Shown here piece after piece: positions 1-7,844 of a stretch of DNA of 64,000 bases. The notes under the pieces were generated by a model. The model was not told the origin of the DNA. It saw only the letters and a program-made list of their open reading frames with translations, and ran no database searches. The translations under genes and the position numbers were made by a program. Numbering within the stretch: the stretch's first letter is position 1; each line of letters begins with the position of its first letter. The DNA is taken from the NCBI RefSeq assembly GCF_001905125.1, contig NZ_LWLE01000018.1, forward strand, positions 26,502-90,501. Direction: 5' to 3'. The stretch comes from Streptomyces sp. TSRI0281 (lineage in GTDB: Bacteria > Actinomycetota > Actinomycetes > Streptomycetales > Streptomycetaceae).

Positions 1-343
1 CCCGGCGGCGGCGCGGGCGCGCGGGACCCCACGCGGGAGGCCGGCCCCCGGGGAACTGCCACGTACGGGATCGGCGCCGAACGTGCGGCGGCTTCGGTGC
101 CGGGTACAGCGCCGCGCGCAGTCGGCTCGCGTCGGCGAGTTCCTCCAGGCGCTCCAGCCGCTCCAGCCGCTCCAGCGAGATGTACGTCGGGATCGGGGCA
201 ACCATCGAGGCCTCCGCGCTCAAGGGATCGGTCCGCCGCACACTCGCCTCTCCCTGCCGGGCCCGAGGCTGGGCAGCCGGTTGCGTCCCGCCTGCTGGCG
301 CGGCGACTTCGTCCTCCGTCCCGCCGGACGGGTCCGCGGCGCA

Positions 344-898
344 TCACGGCTGGAGGCCCTGGCCTTGGCCGGGGCCTGGCTGCTGGTGCTGCTGCTCGTG
401 CTCCTGGCGGCGCCGGCCGACCGGTCCGGACGGGTCGGCGGCCGGGGCCGGGATCTCCCCGTCCCCGAAGGCGCGGCGGCGGGCGTTGGCCGCACGGGTA
501 GTGGCCGCGAGCCGGTCCAGGTTCTCCGGCGTACGCATCCATGTCGCCGGGTCGGTCGTACAGCCCTCCAGGTACTCCTCGGGCATCGCGGCCTGCTGGT
601 GGGCGTAGATGGCGGCCCGCTGCGCCGGAGTTCGAGCGGCGTCCCGGTCCGGGTGGTCGACGGCATGCGGCGCGTCCGACATCTGGTCGTGGTGGTCGTC
701 GGTGTGCGCGGCGGCGGGCGCGGAGCGGGCGGCGCGGATCGCGTTCTGCACGGTGAGGCTGGCGACCCTGGCCCGCTCGTACCGGCTCGGCTCCCGCGGC
801 GGCTTTCCGTCGGTCCCGGTGATCAGCCACACTCGAGGCCCCCGTGCCGCATCCAACGGGCTAGCCCGCAGGCCAATGCAGGTTCGGCATGCCGTCAT
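344..898 (-). CDS. Hypothetical protein
   Basis: An open frame of 184 codons that I do not recognise. The N-terminal half (about residues 15-60) looks like ordinary protein, with alternating charged and aliphatic residues. The C-terminus becomes low-complexity, rich in Gln, Gly and Pro (about residues 155-184). It lies directly downstream of another minus-strand frame and overlaps its end by 38 bases, so a start inside the frame, for example the Met at about residue 73, is possible. The surroundings (small minus-strand orphan genes, then phage-like genes) suggest plasmid or ICE cargo. No catalytic motif is visible. Confidence 0.4.
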   Translation of the reverse strand: MTACRTCIGLRASPLDAARGPRVWLITGTDGKPPREPSRYERARVASLTVQNAIRAARSAPAAAHTDDHHDQMSDAPHAVDHPDRDAARTPAQRAAIYAHQQAAMPEEYLEGCTTDPATWMRTPENLDRLAATTRAANARRRAFGDGEIPAPAADPSGPVGRRRQEHEQQHQQPGPGQGQGLQP

Positions 899-1403
899 CG
901 CTCATGTGCGCCCGCTGCCAGATCCCTTCCCATTTGAACGGGGTCTCCGGGACAAACCGGTGCCGCTTCCCGCACGGACATGGCGCCAGCACCCACGCGC
1001 ACCCACGGCACAGCTCCATCCAGCCGTGCCCGGTCGAGCTCAGTTCCCGCGGTCCTTCATCCCCGCAGGCAGAGCAGCCGGGCGGCTCGGCGCCGTCCAG
1101 AATCGCGTTCTGTCGCCGGACGTACTCAGGCAGTCGTAGTGACGGGTGGCGAGACGGGTCTTCGTGCCAGGCGCGGTCCGGGCCGTCCCACCTGCTCCAT
1201 AGCCACCACGGTCGCGGGTTCACTACAGCCCGCCGCCCGGCCCGCTTCTCTACCCGGCGTTGCGCGGCGTACTCCTCCGCCCGCGCGAGCCACAGCACCC
1301 GCGCCCCATGCAGTTCCTCAACCGCCCGCACGAGCGCGTCCGGGTCCGCCTCCTGAGGTCGGTGCGGCAGCTGATCGAGTCGAGCAACGACACTCAGGGG
1401 CAC
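861..1403 (-). CDS. Hypothetical cysteine-rich protein
   Basis: A 180-codon frame with strong actinobacterial codon bias. The middle is rich in Arg and Trp. The C-terminal third carries a CxxC pair near residue 111 (CSAC), a second CxxC near residue 131 (CRGC) and CPC shortly after, which looks like a small zinc-binding module; that reading is mine. It resembles the short plasmid or phage-borne proteins common in Streptomyces integrative elements. It probably belongs with the next minus-strand frame, which starts within its last codons. I do not assign a function. Confidence 0.5.
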   Translation of the reverse strand: MPLSVVARLDQLPHRPQEADPDALVRAVEELHGARVLWLARAEEYAAQRRVEKRAGRRAVVNPRPWWLWSRWDGPDRAWHEDPSRHPSLRLPEYVRRQNAILDGAEPPGCSACGDEGPRELSSTGHGWMELCRGCAWVLAPCPCGKRHRFVPETPFKWEGIWQRAHMSDDGMPNLHWPAG

Positions 1404-1516
1404 GAGCGGGTGGGCACGGGTACCGGGCCCACGCCGCTGGCCGGTTCCGCCCTCGGCAAGAGGAACGAAGGGGGCCTATTCTGCCCCTGTCAGGATGGGC
1501 GGAAAAGGGGGTCGGT

Positions 1517-1975
1517 GTGGCCGGCATTGCACTGTTCGTTGCCGCGGTTCTGAGCATCATCGGTGTGACGACGGACCAGGACACGCTCACCCAGGTGAGC
1601 TGGATCCTGTGGGCCTTGGGCATCCTGCTCCTGGTCAACGGGGCCGCCCGTAACAGACGGAAGATGTCGGTCGATGAACTCCGTGTCGCCGCGGCGGCGG
1701 GCGATCCGGGTGCGCTGCGCGGCCTGGCGATGCTGGCCAAGATCCAGGACGACTTCGACGAGGCGGAACGCCTGCTGCGAACGGCCGTCGACAACGGTGA
1801 TGTCGAGTCGATGTGGGAAATGGGCAGGCTCGTCGAGCAGCGCGACGGACTCGCGGAGTCGGAGCCCTGATTCCGTATGGCCGCCGAGCGCGGCCACTTC
1901 GGCGCCAAGCGGTTCTTCCGCCCGGGGAGCGCGCTCAACAGGGACGGCAGCACTCCCCTCAAGAGCCCGTCCTGA
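1517..1975 (+). pseudogene. Membrane-anchored Sel1/TPR-like protein, broken by an in-frame TGA
   Basis: The chosen start is the GTG at 1517, a few bases after a run of G's that can act as RBS. The product begins with two hydrophobic helices (about residues 1-18 and 25-40), then a helical-repeat region of the TPR/Sel1 type (ADPG-, EAERLL- and MWEMGRL-like segments). The frame stops at TGA 1868-1870. Past this stop the same frame reads FRMAAERGHFGAKRFF, which is a textbook Sel1 repeat, up to TGA at 1973. In Sel1 repeats the stop position is normally Trp (EPWF), so a single TGG to TGA change is the simplest explanation. A functional shorter protein cannot be excluded. Confidence 0.6.
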
Positions 1976-2175
1976 CGGAGGTCCGGGGACAAGGCGCACG
2001 CGGAGGAACGCGCACGTGCCACAAAGCCCACGGGCCGAATCGGGCCGGGCTCAGTCGCGACGGTACGCACTATGACCGACCGCATCGCAGACATCCGCGA
2101 CGAGCCGCGCGGCGGCCAGGCTGATGGCAGCGGCCTTCCTCATCAGCACCGTCGCCCCTCACCTGCGGGCTCAGG

Positions 2176-2257
2176 CTTGGGTGCCCTACCGGCGAGCAGC
2201 AGGGTGTTCGGCTCGCACGGGCACGGGTGGGCTCTGGAAGACCTCTTGGCCGACGAC
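2176..2257 (+). repeat. 82-bp copy of the 5' part of the SMI1/KNR4 gene
   Basis: This stretch matches 11749-11830 with about five mismatches and no gap. At 11749 it encodes the N-terminal region (LGALPASSRVFGSHGH) of an intact SMI1/KNR4 gene. Here it sits in a plus-strand frame (2072-2314) that has nothing else of that family, and it also replaces the 3' end of a minus-strand gene (2186-2380). It is therefore a gene fragment carried in by recombination and not a gene. Confidence 0.85.
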
Positions 2258-2380
2258 TTCACCGTCCGGCTCAAAGGCCACGCCGACCTGGTGCCGGTGC
2301 GCTGTGGCAAGTAGATCTCCGATCGCGTTCAACACCTCGGGCGGATACGTGTTGGCCTCAGGGCTCAGGCCGTCACTCAT
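2186..2380 (-). CDS. Small phage-like protein with a replaced C-terminus
   Basis: The ATG at 2380 is preceded by the RBS-like stretch GTGAGGA and overlaps the end of the upstream gene by 8 bases, which fits translational coupling. The first ~42 residues read like a normal small protein (MSDGLSPEANTYPPEV onward). The rest comes from antisense reading of the SMI1-derived repeat at 2176-2257, so the original C-terminus has been lost or replaced. Function unknown. It is the third gene of a minus-strand set of small phage/ICE-type genes. Confidence 0.5.
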   Translation of the reverse strand: MSDGLSPEANTYPPEVLNAIGDLLATAHRHQVGVAFEPDGEVVGQEVFQSPPVPVRAEHPAARR

Positions 2381-2642
2381 GGTCGTGGTCCTCACTGCTC
2401 AGTGGCTGGGCCGGCGACGTGGTGGGGCGACGGCCGTAAGCCTTGAGAGGCCCCCACCACAGGATGACGTCGGCGAGCGAGTACGCCTCGCAGTCTGCCG
2501 AGCTGCGCATCTCCCACGTTCCGTCCTCAGCGCTGATGGTGTCCTCGAAGAACCACACGTCACCGTCGCGGTCAACGTACGAGGAGTTCAGGTCGTAGGT
2601 GACATTGGCGAACGTGGCTGGGGAGGTGTCCGTAGTCGCCAT
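2373..2642 (-). CDS. Small protein resembling phiSA1p31-related phage proteins
   Basis: 89 residues from the ATG at 2642, which follows GAGGACC as RBS. The segment SSYVDRDGDVWFFEDT, followed by an acidic region and SLADVILWWGPLK, recalls the small Streptomyces proteins annotated as phiSA1p31-related, which usually begin with a Y-D-G-D-V-W pattern; I make this call from memory of the family pattern. The gene starts 12 bases after the stop of the upstream gene and its own end overlaps the next start, so the three genes form one transcription unit. Its role is unknown. Confidence 0.6.
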   Translation of the reverse strand: MATTDTSPATFANVTYDLNSSYVDRDGDVWFFEDTISAEDGTWEMRSSADCEAYSLADVILWWGPLKAYGRRPTTSPAQPLSSEDHDHE

Positions 2643-2660
2643 GGTCGTGGTCCTCACTGC
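2378..2660 (-). repeat. Duplicated 21-bp translation-initiation box
   Basis: The 21 bases at 2378-2398 and at 2640-2660 are identical. Read on the minus strand they contain the RBS-like GTGAGGA, a short spacer and the ATG of the genes starting at 2380 and 2642. The copies are 262 bases apart in direct orientation. They either arose by gene duplication followed by divergence of the coding parts, or were captured by recombination. Confidence 0.85.
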
Positions 2661-2974
2661 CCGGTGGTGGGGTGGTACTTGCGCTTGTGCTTGGTCATGC
2701 TGGCCGGCGCGCCCCGGTAGCCAGGTTGGGTGTTGCACTCGGTGCACTCCTCCCAGTCGGTTTTGCGGACCGCGTCTCCGGTGACGGAGTGCTGGGGCCC
2801 GTACCCGTGGGCATGGAGGAAGTGAGGGACGCTGCTGTCGTATTCGAGGGCGATGAGCGCGGACTCGGCCCTCTTGTCGTGCCCTTGGGTGAAGAACTTT
2901 CCGAGGCCGGTTTCACGCCTGCAGCCGCACCAGCAGGTTCCGGTCGGAATGAGTCGGGGCTTCTCAGTACTCAT
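2654..2974 (-). CDS. Conserved phage/ICE-type protein with CWCGC motif
   Basis: 106 residues from the ATG at 2974 (MSTEKPRL). The protein has CWCGC near residue 14, then FFTQGHDKRAE, and CTECN near residue 78, so it probably binds zinc through two Cys clusters. It is a type of small protein often seen in Streptomyces prophages and integrative elements. A possible -10 (TATCTT) ends only about six bases before the ATG, with TTGACT 16 bases further upstream. That spacing predicts a leaderless transcript. First gene of the minus-strand triplet. Confidence 0.65.
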   Translation of the reverse strand: MSTEKPRLIPTGTCWCGCRRETGLGKFFTQGHDKRAESALIALEYDSSVPHFLHAHGYGPQHSVTGDAVRKTDWEECTECNTQPGYRGAPASMTKHKRKYHPTTGQ

Positions 2975-3085
2975 GCAGTCAAGATAGGTACTCAAGACTG
3001 CAAGTCAAGGCTTTGCACCAAGAAGGGTCCACTGGTAGGGGCATCAACTACCGTCACCAGGCGCTCCCTTGACCTATGAGTACCA
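2965..3085. promoter_or_regulatory. Divergent promoter region with repeated TGAGTAC motif
   Basis: The motif TGAGTAC(C/T) occurs three times: over the minus-strand start at 2974, 20 bases upstream of it, and over the plus-strand start at 3076. Each start-codon copy is preceded by TTGAC, giving TTGAC..ATGAGTAC in both directions. Spacing of TTGACT and TATCTT on the minus strand fits a sigma-70-type promoter. I infer a shared operator for a repressor of the integrative-element type; the repressor itself is not visible nearby. Confidence 0.5.
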
Positions 3086-3126
3086 ACCAGGACAGCGACA
3101 CCACATCGGCACCCAGGAACGGGTAG
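3076..3126 (+). other. Truncated start of a plus-strand gene
   Basis: ATG 3076 opens MSTNQDSDTTSAPRNG, then TAG. Upstream sequence shares the TTGAC/TGAGTAC arrangement of the divergent gene, so this looks like the genuine 5' end of a regulated gene whose body was lost. From here to about 3350 I see no further coding sequence. Confidence 0.3.
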
Positions 3127-3352
3127 GCGTGAGGAGCGGGCTGAAGGTCGCCATGTTCAACCACCGGACTACGCATCGTTCGAGACGCGGACCGGACGTG
3201 GGACATCCCGTCGAAGCAGCGATGACGTTCCGCCCGGCACGTCGAAACGGATGAATCCTCCGGAAATCCGTCAGGAACGATCCTAAGGATCGGGTCGTTT
3301 CGCCGACCGACTCACAACACACGTTATGCGCGTCTGAGAGAGCGATCCTGCC

Positions 3353-3666
3353 GAGTGGCCCCCTGGGACAGCGGGGCATCGCAGTGGACGGCCACTCGCC
3401 GGGAGGCATACGCGAACGATCTGGGAGCCGACCGCTCGTTGGTGGCGGTGACCGCGAAGACGAACCGCAGCAAGTCTGACCAGGACCCGGCGGCCTGGCT
3501 GCCGCCGCTGGCGGACGCCCGTTGTACGTACGCCGCAGACTGGGTCTCAACGAAGCTTCGCTGGAGCTTGACCGTGGACGCCCCCGAAGTTGCAGCATTG
3601 TCCGTGCTTGCAGAGTCCTGCGGGCAGCAGACCGTCGACCATCAGCCTGCCCCCGGCGCCCTGTAG
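3353..3666 (+). pseudogene. C-terminal remnant of an HNH-family endonuclease
   Basis: The frame reads AWD-like SGASQW, REAYANDLGADRSLVAVTA, then N.SK.DQDPAAWLPP and C.YAADWVSTKLRW, up to TAG at 3664. This is the typical C-terminal half of secreted actinobacterial HNH (GmrSD C-terminal-like) nucleases, where DxxHxVPLxxAW precedes the visible part. The N-terminus with signal peptide and the catalytic His are missing, and no start codon with RBS is present, so this is a gene fragment. The left break lies near 3350. Confidence 0.75.
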
Positions 3667-3724
3667 CCGACGGTCCGTGCCCCCTTCCGCCATGTGCGGG
3701 AGGGGCACTTTCGTGTGTCTGGGG

Positions 3725-4255
3725 TCAGGCGAGGGCTTCGATGGCCTTCACCACGAGGGCTCTCGCCGCTGCTCCATATACGGCCATACCGCGCAACTGC
3801 TCGAACGCCCGGACATACATCTCGACTTCGGACGGCTGAGTAATGTTGACCTGAGCGGACAGCAGCTCGACAGAGACGACGTTGTCGTCGTACACATGGA
3901 AGATCTCCTGCGGCCACATGCCCTGATCACGGGACACCGACGACGGGACGACGCCCAGCGACACGGAAGGAAGCGCCCCTGCGCTCAGGAGGTAGCCGAG
4001 CTGTGCGGCCATCGCGTCCGCGTCTCCAACCCGGTAGGTGAGCGCGGCTTCCTCGATCAGAAAGACGAACCTGCGCCCCGGCTCGCGGATGATGTGGGAC
4101 CGGTCGACCCTGGCGGCTCCCGCTTCCGCACCGTCGTTGACCGGGATACCGCGGAACCTGCCGATCGAGGACAGCAGGGCGGCTGCGTATCCCTCGGCCT
4201 GCAACAAGCCGGGGATCAGCGTCGGAGAGTACACACGCGGAACAGTTGGGTGGAC
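3725..4255 (-). pseudogene. XRE-family regulator, DUF5753 part only
   Basis: About 175 residues match the C-terminal DUF5753 ligand/partner domain of Streptomyces XRE regulators: the entry motif YSPTLIPGLLQAEGYA, then FLIEEAALTYRVG, LPSVSLGVVP and the end region EVEMYVRAFEQLRGMAVYG. The N-terminal helix-turn-helix that these proteins always carry is absent; upstream of about 4255 the frame is non-homologous. The divergent small genes on the plus strand just beyond (4370 onward) are typical partners of such regulators, so this is probably the original locus after a deletion. Confidence 0.8.
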
Positions 4256-4369
4256 CGGTAGAAATCCACCCAACGAGCAGCGCGTTACCCCCGCCACCGG
4301 TGCCGCGTACGCGTGGTTCCCCCGCGAGTGTGTGGATGCCCTGGCGTGCTCGGGGCAGAGGGCGGCCCG

Positions 4370-4528
4370 ATGATGGCATCGACGCAGCAGCGGACCGCGT
4401 TCCCGCCGCCTGAGCTTGCGTATCCGGCGTATCTCGGGCACACCCTGGCATGCGATGCCTGCCGTACGGGGGCACAGTGCGCGACCGTCGTACGGCTCGG
4501 CCGCGCGTGGAAGAAGGCACGGCGGTGA
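4370..4528 (+). CDS. Small hypothetical protein
   Basis: 52 residues from the double ATG at 4370/4373. The sequence has a C-D-A-C pair, then AQC, and a basic end (RAWKKARR). Its TGA overlaps the GTG of the next gene (GTGA at 4525-4528), so the two are translationally coupled. Such short genes divergent from XRE-DUF5753 regulators are common in Streptomyces; their role is not known to me. Confidence 0.55.
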   Translation: MMASTQQRTAFPPPELAYPAYLGHTLACDACRTGAQCATVVRLGRAWKKARR

Positions 4529-4785
4529 GCGCGCCAATCGGGCACGGGTACTGCTGGGCGGAGCGCCCCGATTCGTACGCTCGCTGCACCCAGTACCCCG
4601 GCCACACTGGGCCCCACTACGACTGGCGCGCCCCCAGCGACCACAGGAAATGGCCGAACACTGGAGCGCAAAGCCCGTCACCTGCCTGCGGCCGGAACGG
4701 ATCGGCCAGCAGGCAGGTGACATGTGACTACGCGGGGTACCAGGCGCCGTTGTACCAGACCTCGTTGGCGCTGTCGTTGTGGTGA
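4525..4785 (+). CDS. Small hypothetical protein, probably altered C-terminus
   Basis: GTG 4525 overlaps the preceding stop. The first ~35 residues (GHGYCWAERPDSYARC, then YPGHTGPHYDW) look like a conserved small Cys/His/Trp protein of the kind found beside XRE-DUF5753 genes. After about residue 50 the frame runs through the hairpin at 4677-4721 and into the antisense of the cutinase gene, so the natural 3' end has probably been lost. Confidence 0.5.
   Translation: MSAPIGHGYCWAERPDSYARCTQYPGHTGPHYDWRAPSDHRKWPNTGAQSPSPACGRNGSASRQVTCDYAGYQAPLYQTSLALSLW
4677..4721 (-). terminator. Strong hairpin terminator of the cutinase-like gene
   Basis: A perfect 13-bp inverted repeat (4677-4689 with 4709-4721, arm GTCACCTGCCTGC) with an inner GGCCG/CGGCC pairing, placed 7 bases after the stop codon at 4728. 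No U tract follows, as is usual for Streptomyces hairpin terminators. Confidence 0.8.
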
Positions 4786-5381
4786 TCCATGTTGAAGTCG
4801 TTGGGGTAGTTGTTGATGTGGTTCTGCGGGTAGGTCCAGATGCCGGCGGACTCGTCGCAGACGTAGTCCCAGTGACAGATCGTCTTGACCGGCACGTTGC
4901 CGAAGAACTTGTCGGCGCCCGCGAGCGGAGCGCCGATGACACCGCCGAACGGCACCGCGCCGCCGTTGGCGCCGGGAGGGCCCTGGCGCTTGGGGTCCGA
5001 GACGAGGACGGCGTTGACGTTGCCGAAGGTCTGCCAGTTCTCGGTGACCCAGATGTGCACCACCGCAGCGCCCAGGGAGTACCCGCCCATCTTGACGTGC
5101 TGGCCCGGACACGCGTTGCGCTGGTCGCGCACCAGCCGATTCAGTTCGTTGACGCCCGCCCGGGCGCTCGCGCCGTTGGGGATCTGGGTCGGGTAGCCGA
5201 CGTGCTGCTGGATGTTGCCGGTGAATCCGTCGTTGTTCCACGAACTGCCGGTGCCGCCGACGACGATCGTGTAGGTGCCCTCGCACGAAGCTGCCGCTTG
5301 TGCGGAGGACTCCAGTGCCACGGAAAGTCCGGCCGTCAGCAGAAGTCCGCCCAACGCGGCCGTGGTCCTTTTGGCCCGCAT
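4728..5381 (-). CDS. Secreted cutinase / PE-PPE-like alpha/beta hydrolase
   Basis: 217 residues from the ATG at 5381, which has GAGGAGAA as RBS. Residues 1-30 are a Sec signal peptide (MRAKR, hydrophobic core, then SSAQA-A cleavage). The mature part starts with the TIVVGGTG strand and carries the serine-hydrolase elbow G-Y-S102-L-G. The remaining pattern (paired Cys, P..GFTGN, NHINNYPNDFNMDH near the end) fits the actinobacterial cutinase/PE-PPE-domain esterases. It should act outside the cell on ester bonds; the substrate cannot be told. It is monocistronic, with its own terminator. Extending the frame upstream gives no sensible protein, so the signal-peptide start is preferred. Confidence 0.85.
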   Translation of the reverse strand: MRAKRTTAALGGLLLTAGLSVALESSAQAAASCEGTYTIVVGGTGSSWNNDGFTGNIQQHVGYPTQIPNGASARAGVNELNRLVRDQRNACPGQHVKMGGYSLGAAVVHIWVTENWQTFGNVNAVLVSDPKRQGPPGANGGAVPFGGVIGAPLAGADKFFGNVPVKTICHWDYVCDESAGIWTYPQNHINNYPNDFNMDHHNDSANEVWYNGAWYPA

Positions 5382-5395
5382 GGAATTCTCCTCAT

Positions 5396-6060
5396 CTAGG
5401 TGGTACTCGATGCTGGATGCCCTAGGGGCACGACACCTGCGGGAACGCCCCCACGGGCGCCATCCGCTCCTTGCCCCCGTGGTCCCGGGCGACGGAGAGA
5501 GCGTGCTGATCGGCCAGAGCACGTACCGGTACCAGCTTCTCGTGCTCCTGGTGCACCTCGTGTTCCGTCTGCGCTTCGCCCACCGGCCCCCTCGCTCCGA
5601 GCCCTCCCCTGCTCTCCGGAGGCGGGCGGAACGAGTATCGCGACAGCCGCACGGTCCCGCTGGATCTTGACGAAGGATGGCGCGATCTCCTCCACCCGAC
5701 CTCCGTGTCTGCACCCGCATTGGCGCGAGTGCCGTGCTGACGTCGTCGGCCAGGACGGCGGTCCCGTCGTCGGCGCGGACCAGGAGCCCGGCGTCGAGTG
5801 CGCATCTTGCGGGTGACGCCACCGCCACGGCTGGCTCCGGCCGGCCAGAAGCCGTGGCGCGCCACCCGGCAGCGCCAACAGCCCTCCAGGCGGGCAAGCT
5901 CCGGCGACTACGCAGGGGCGCACATTCGTTCCAGCTTCGTGTTGAGGCCTGGCGTTCTGTGCCAGTGGTCGTGCTGCCCGCTATGCTGAAATTGCAGGAG
6001 CCCCTTGGCGGGCTGCCGGGACAAAGGCCTGAGCCAGGAGACTGGATCCCTCCTCCCTCA
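5396..6060 (-). other. Coding-like debris, no supportable gene
   Basis: All three minus-strand frames are open over parts of this stretch but none gives a continuous domain. Short pieces look protein-like, for example LDAGLLVRADDGTAVLADDV near 5780 and EEIAPSFVKIQRDRAAVAIL near 5680, in different frames. This suggests a frameshifted gene that I cannot identify. Confidence 0.3.
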
Positions 6061-6106
6061 GAGGTGGTTGTGGCCCCCGGGAGTCCCCCAGGGGGCTTTG
6101 TGCTGT

Positions 6107-6420
6107 TCAGGCCTTCCAGTCGTCCCACCAGACACGATCGGTGACGAATGCCGGGTCCCCAATAATTTTGACTCCGTAGCCGAGCAGCGCGCCGCGTGGA
6201 GACCTGCGGAGCTGGTGGCCGCACACGAGAAGGTTCTGAGCGCACGCCCTGTCCCGGCGGCGTATCGGCTCCAGGTTCCGCCGGTCTCGTTGAGCAGGCG
6301 GGTGGTGGTCTTGTTGTGGTAGCCGAGATCGTCTGCGACGACGGGAGCGGGCATCTCCAGGAGTTACTGCCGGATGGCGGCACCGCGGGCAGCAGCCATT
6401 GGGACACCGATCTCGTTGAG
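6107..6420 (-). pseudogene. C-terminal remnant of a tyrosine-recombinase-type integrase
   Basis: Minus-strand reading gives MPAPVVADDLGYHNKTTTRL then NETGGTWSRYA, the typical end of the actinobacterial integrase-like proteins that travel with DUF6262 (TnpC-like) proteins. Just upstream in the same frame is VPMAAARGAAIRQ followed by a TAA where the family normally has a hydrophobic residue, so the fragment is also interrupted. Further downstream (6107-6200, another frame) is a separate protein end, LLGYGVKIIGDPAFVTDR, of unknown origin. The catalytic Tyr region and most of the enzyme are gone. Confidence 0.6.
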
Positions 6421-6467
6421 GAGCGCGGACAGGTGATCGGGGCGAAAGGGCTGGCCCGAGCGACGGC

Positions 6468-6927
6468 CGGGAAACAGTTATCGACAAGCTGGCCGCGGAC
6501 GGCGAGGAGATCACCGTCTCCTCCGTTGCCCGAGCCACCGACGTCCACCGCAGTCTGATCCACCGGCACGGTGACCTGCACGCGGCCGTTCTCGCCCGAG
6601 CGGGCGAGCCGCCTCCCGGCGCGACGGCCGGAACGCAGGTCAGCCGCCAGTCGCTGCTGGCCGACATCGCGAACCTCACAGCCCGCAACGGCCGTCTGTC
6701 CGCGCACATCACCCGGCTCGAACGACGTCTGTCTGAAGCGCTTGGGCAGGCTGCTTGGGAAGCCCCCGGGCTCGGTGCCCGCGCCGACGTCGAAACACTC
6801 ACCCGCCGCATCGGCGAGTTCGGAGCAGCGGATCCTCGACCTCCGCTCCGAACTCGCCGAGCACGACGAGGACCTCGCCGCCGCATGGGCCGCGAACCGG
6901 GACTTGATGGCGCAGCTGCACCGCTGA
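6468..6927 (+). pseudogene. DUF6262 / TnpC-like transposition protein, frameshifted
   Basis: The frame reads ETVIDKLAADGEEITVSSVA, RATDVHRSLIHRHGDLHAAV, then a long helical part with TARNGRL, ARITRLERRLSEALG-like sequence. This matches the DUF6262 proteins that accompany Tn554-like integrases: an N-terminal HTH and a C-terminal coiled coil. At about 6815-6825 the frame changes; the second half (RILDLRSELAEHDEDLAA, then MAQLHR) continues one frame over to the TGA at 6925. It points away from the integrase remnant, the opposite of the usual same-strand order, so the locus has been rearranged. Confidence 0.7.
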
Positions 6928-6937
6928 CGGGGCGGTT

Positions 6938-6960
6938 CCGGAATACGCCAGAGACCTGCC
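6938..6960 (+). repeat. 23-bp repeat, left copy
   Basis: Begins CCGGAATACGCC and ends AGACCTGCC, 11 bases after the stop of the DUF6262 remnant. It is matched in inverted orientation at 7845-7867 with two mismatches. Together they bracket the hydrolase gene 7020-7745. Confidence 0.75.
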
Positions 6961-7019
6961 TTCTGCCAGCAGCAGAACACCGGCCCGACCGAGCCCGGCG
7001 ATCACTACAGTCCAGGCTC

Positions 7020-7745
7020 ATGACGACGGTTACGACGCGCACGGTCGAATACGCGGCTGACGGCCTGACGATGATCGGGCACCTCGCGCTCCCGGCCGGT
7101 GTCGACCGCCGGCCCGCGGTCCTGGTCGGGCCTGAGGGGATGGGGCTCAGCGACGTCGAGCGCCGCCGGGCCGATGTACTCGCTGAGCTGGGATACGTGG
7201 CGCTGGCCTTCGACCTCCACGGCGGGCGCTATTTGGGCGACCCTGAGGAGATGCTTGCCCGTTGCATGCCGCTGCTCGCCGACCCCGACCGGATGCGGGG
7301 CATCGGCCACGCGGCGCTCGACGTGCTCCGCGTCGAGCCGCGGACCGACCCCGATCGGATCGCCGCCGTCGGCTACGGCACCGGGGGCGCAATCGCGCTG
7401 GAACTCGGGCGCGACGGCGTCGACCTGCGCGCGATCGGGACTGTCAACGCACTGACCACCGGCCGACCGGGCGAGGCGGCGCGCATCCGCTGCCCGGTGT
7501 GGGCCGGGGTCGGGTCGGAAGACCCGATCATGCCGCCCGCGCAACGGGACGCGTTCACCGCCGAGATGCAGGCCGCGGGCGTCGACTGGCGCCTCATGGT
7601 CTACGGCGGCGCCTTGCACGCCTTCCACCACCCGCCGGTCGACCACACCGTGGTTCCCGGCGTCGGCTACCACCCACGGCACGCGCAGCGAGCGTGGCGT
7701 GACGTCGTCGACCTGCTCGCCGAGTGCCTGCCCATCACGGAGTGA
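7020..7745 (+). CDS. Dienelactone-hydrolase family protein lacking the usual nucleophile
   Basis: 241 residues from ATG 7020; there is no strong RBS. The fold signature of the DLH family is present: PAVLVGPEGMGLSD, LGYVALAFDLHGG, then the strand-turn at DRIAAVGYGTGG, SEDP with Asp168 and GALHAF with His200. In functional DLHs the turn is G-Y-C/S-x-G-G. Here position 120 is Gly (GYGTGG), so the triad lacks its Cys or Ser. The rest of the protein is intact and the frame clean, so it may have a non-hydrolytic role or be freshly inactivated. The gene stands alone between 23-bp inverted repeats. Confidence 0.8.
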   Translation: MTTVTTRTVEYAADGLTMIGHLALPAGVDRRPAVLVGPEGMGLSDVERRRADVLAELGYVALAFDLHGGRYLGDPEEMLARCMPLLADPDRMRGIGHAALDVLRVEPRTDPDRIAAVGYGTGGAIALELGRDGVDLRAIGTVNALTTGRPGEAARIRCPVWAGVGSEDPIMPPAQRDAFTAEMQAAGVDWRLMVYGGALHAFHHPPVDHTVVPGVGYHPRHAQRAWRDVVDLLAECLPITE

Positions 7746-7844
7746 TCTGGTCGACAAACGCGATTCCGGACCGCAAACCAAGCCGGTCGACCGTCACGAC
7801 GCACCAAGCTCGGCCACCCACCACCGGTGCTTACCGGTCGCCAC

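Noticed and set aside
4728..6980. Very long minus-strand frame of 750 codons
   Set aside because: Only the last 217 codons form a sensible protein, with its own RBS and signal peptide; the rest has shadow composition and crosses DNA-element remnants.
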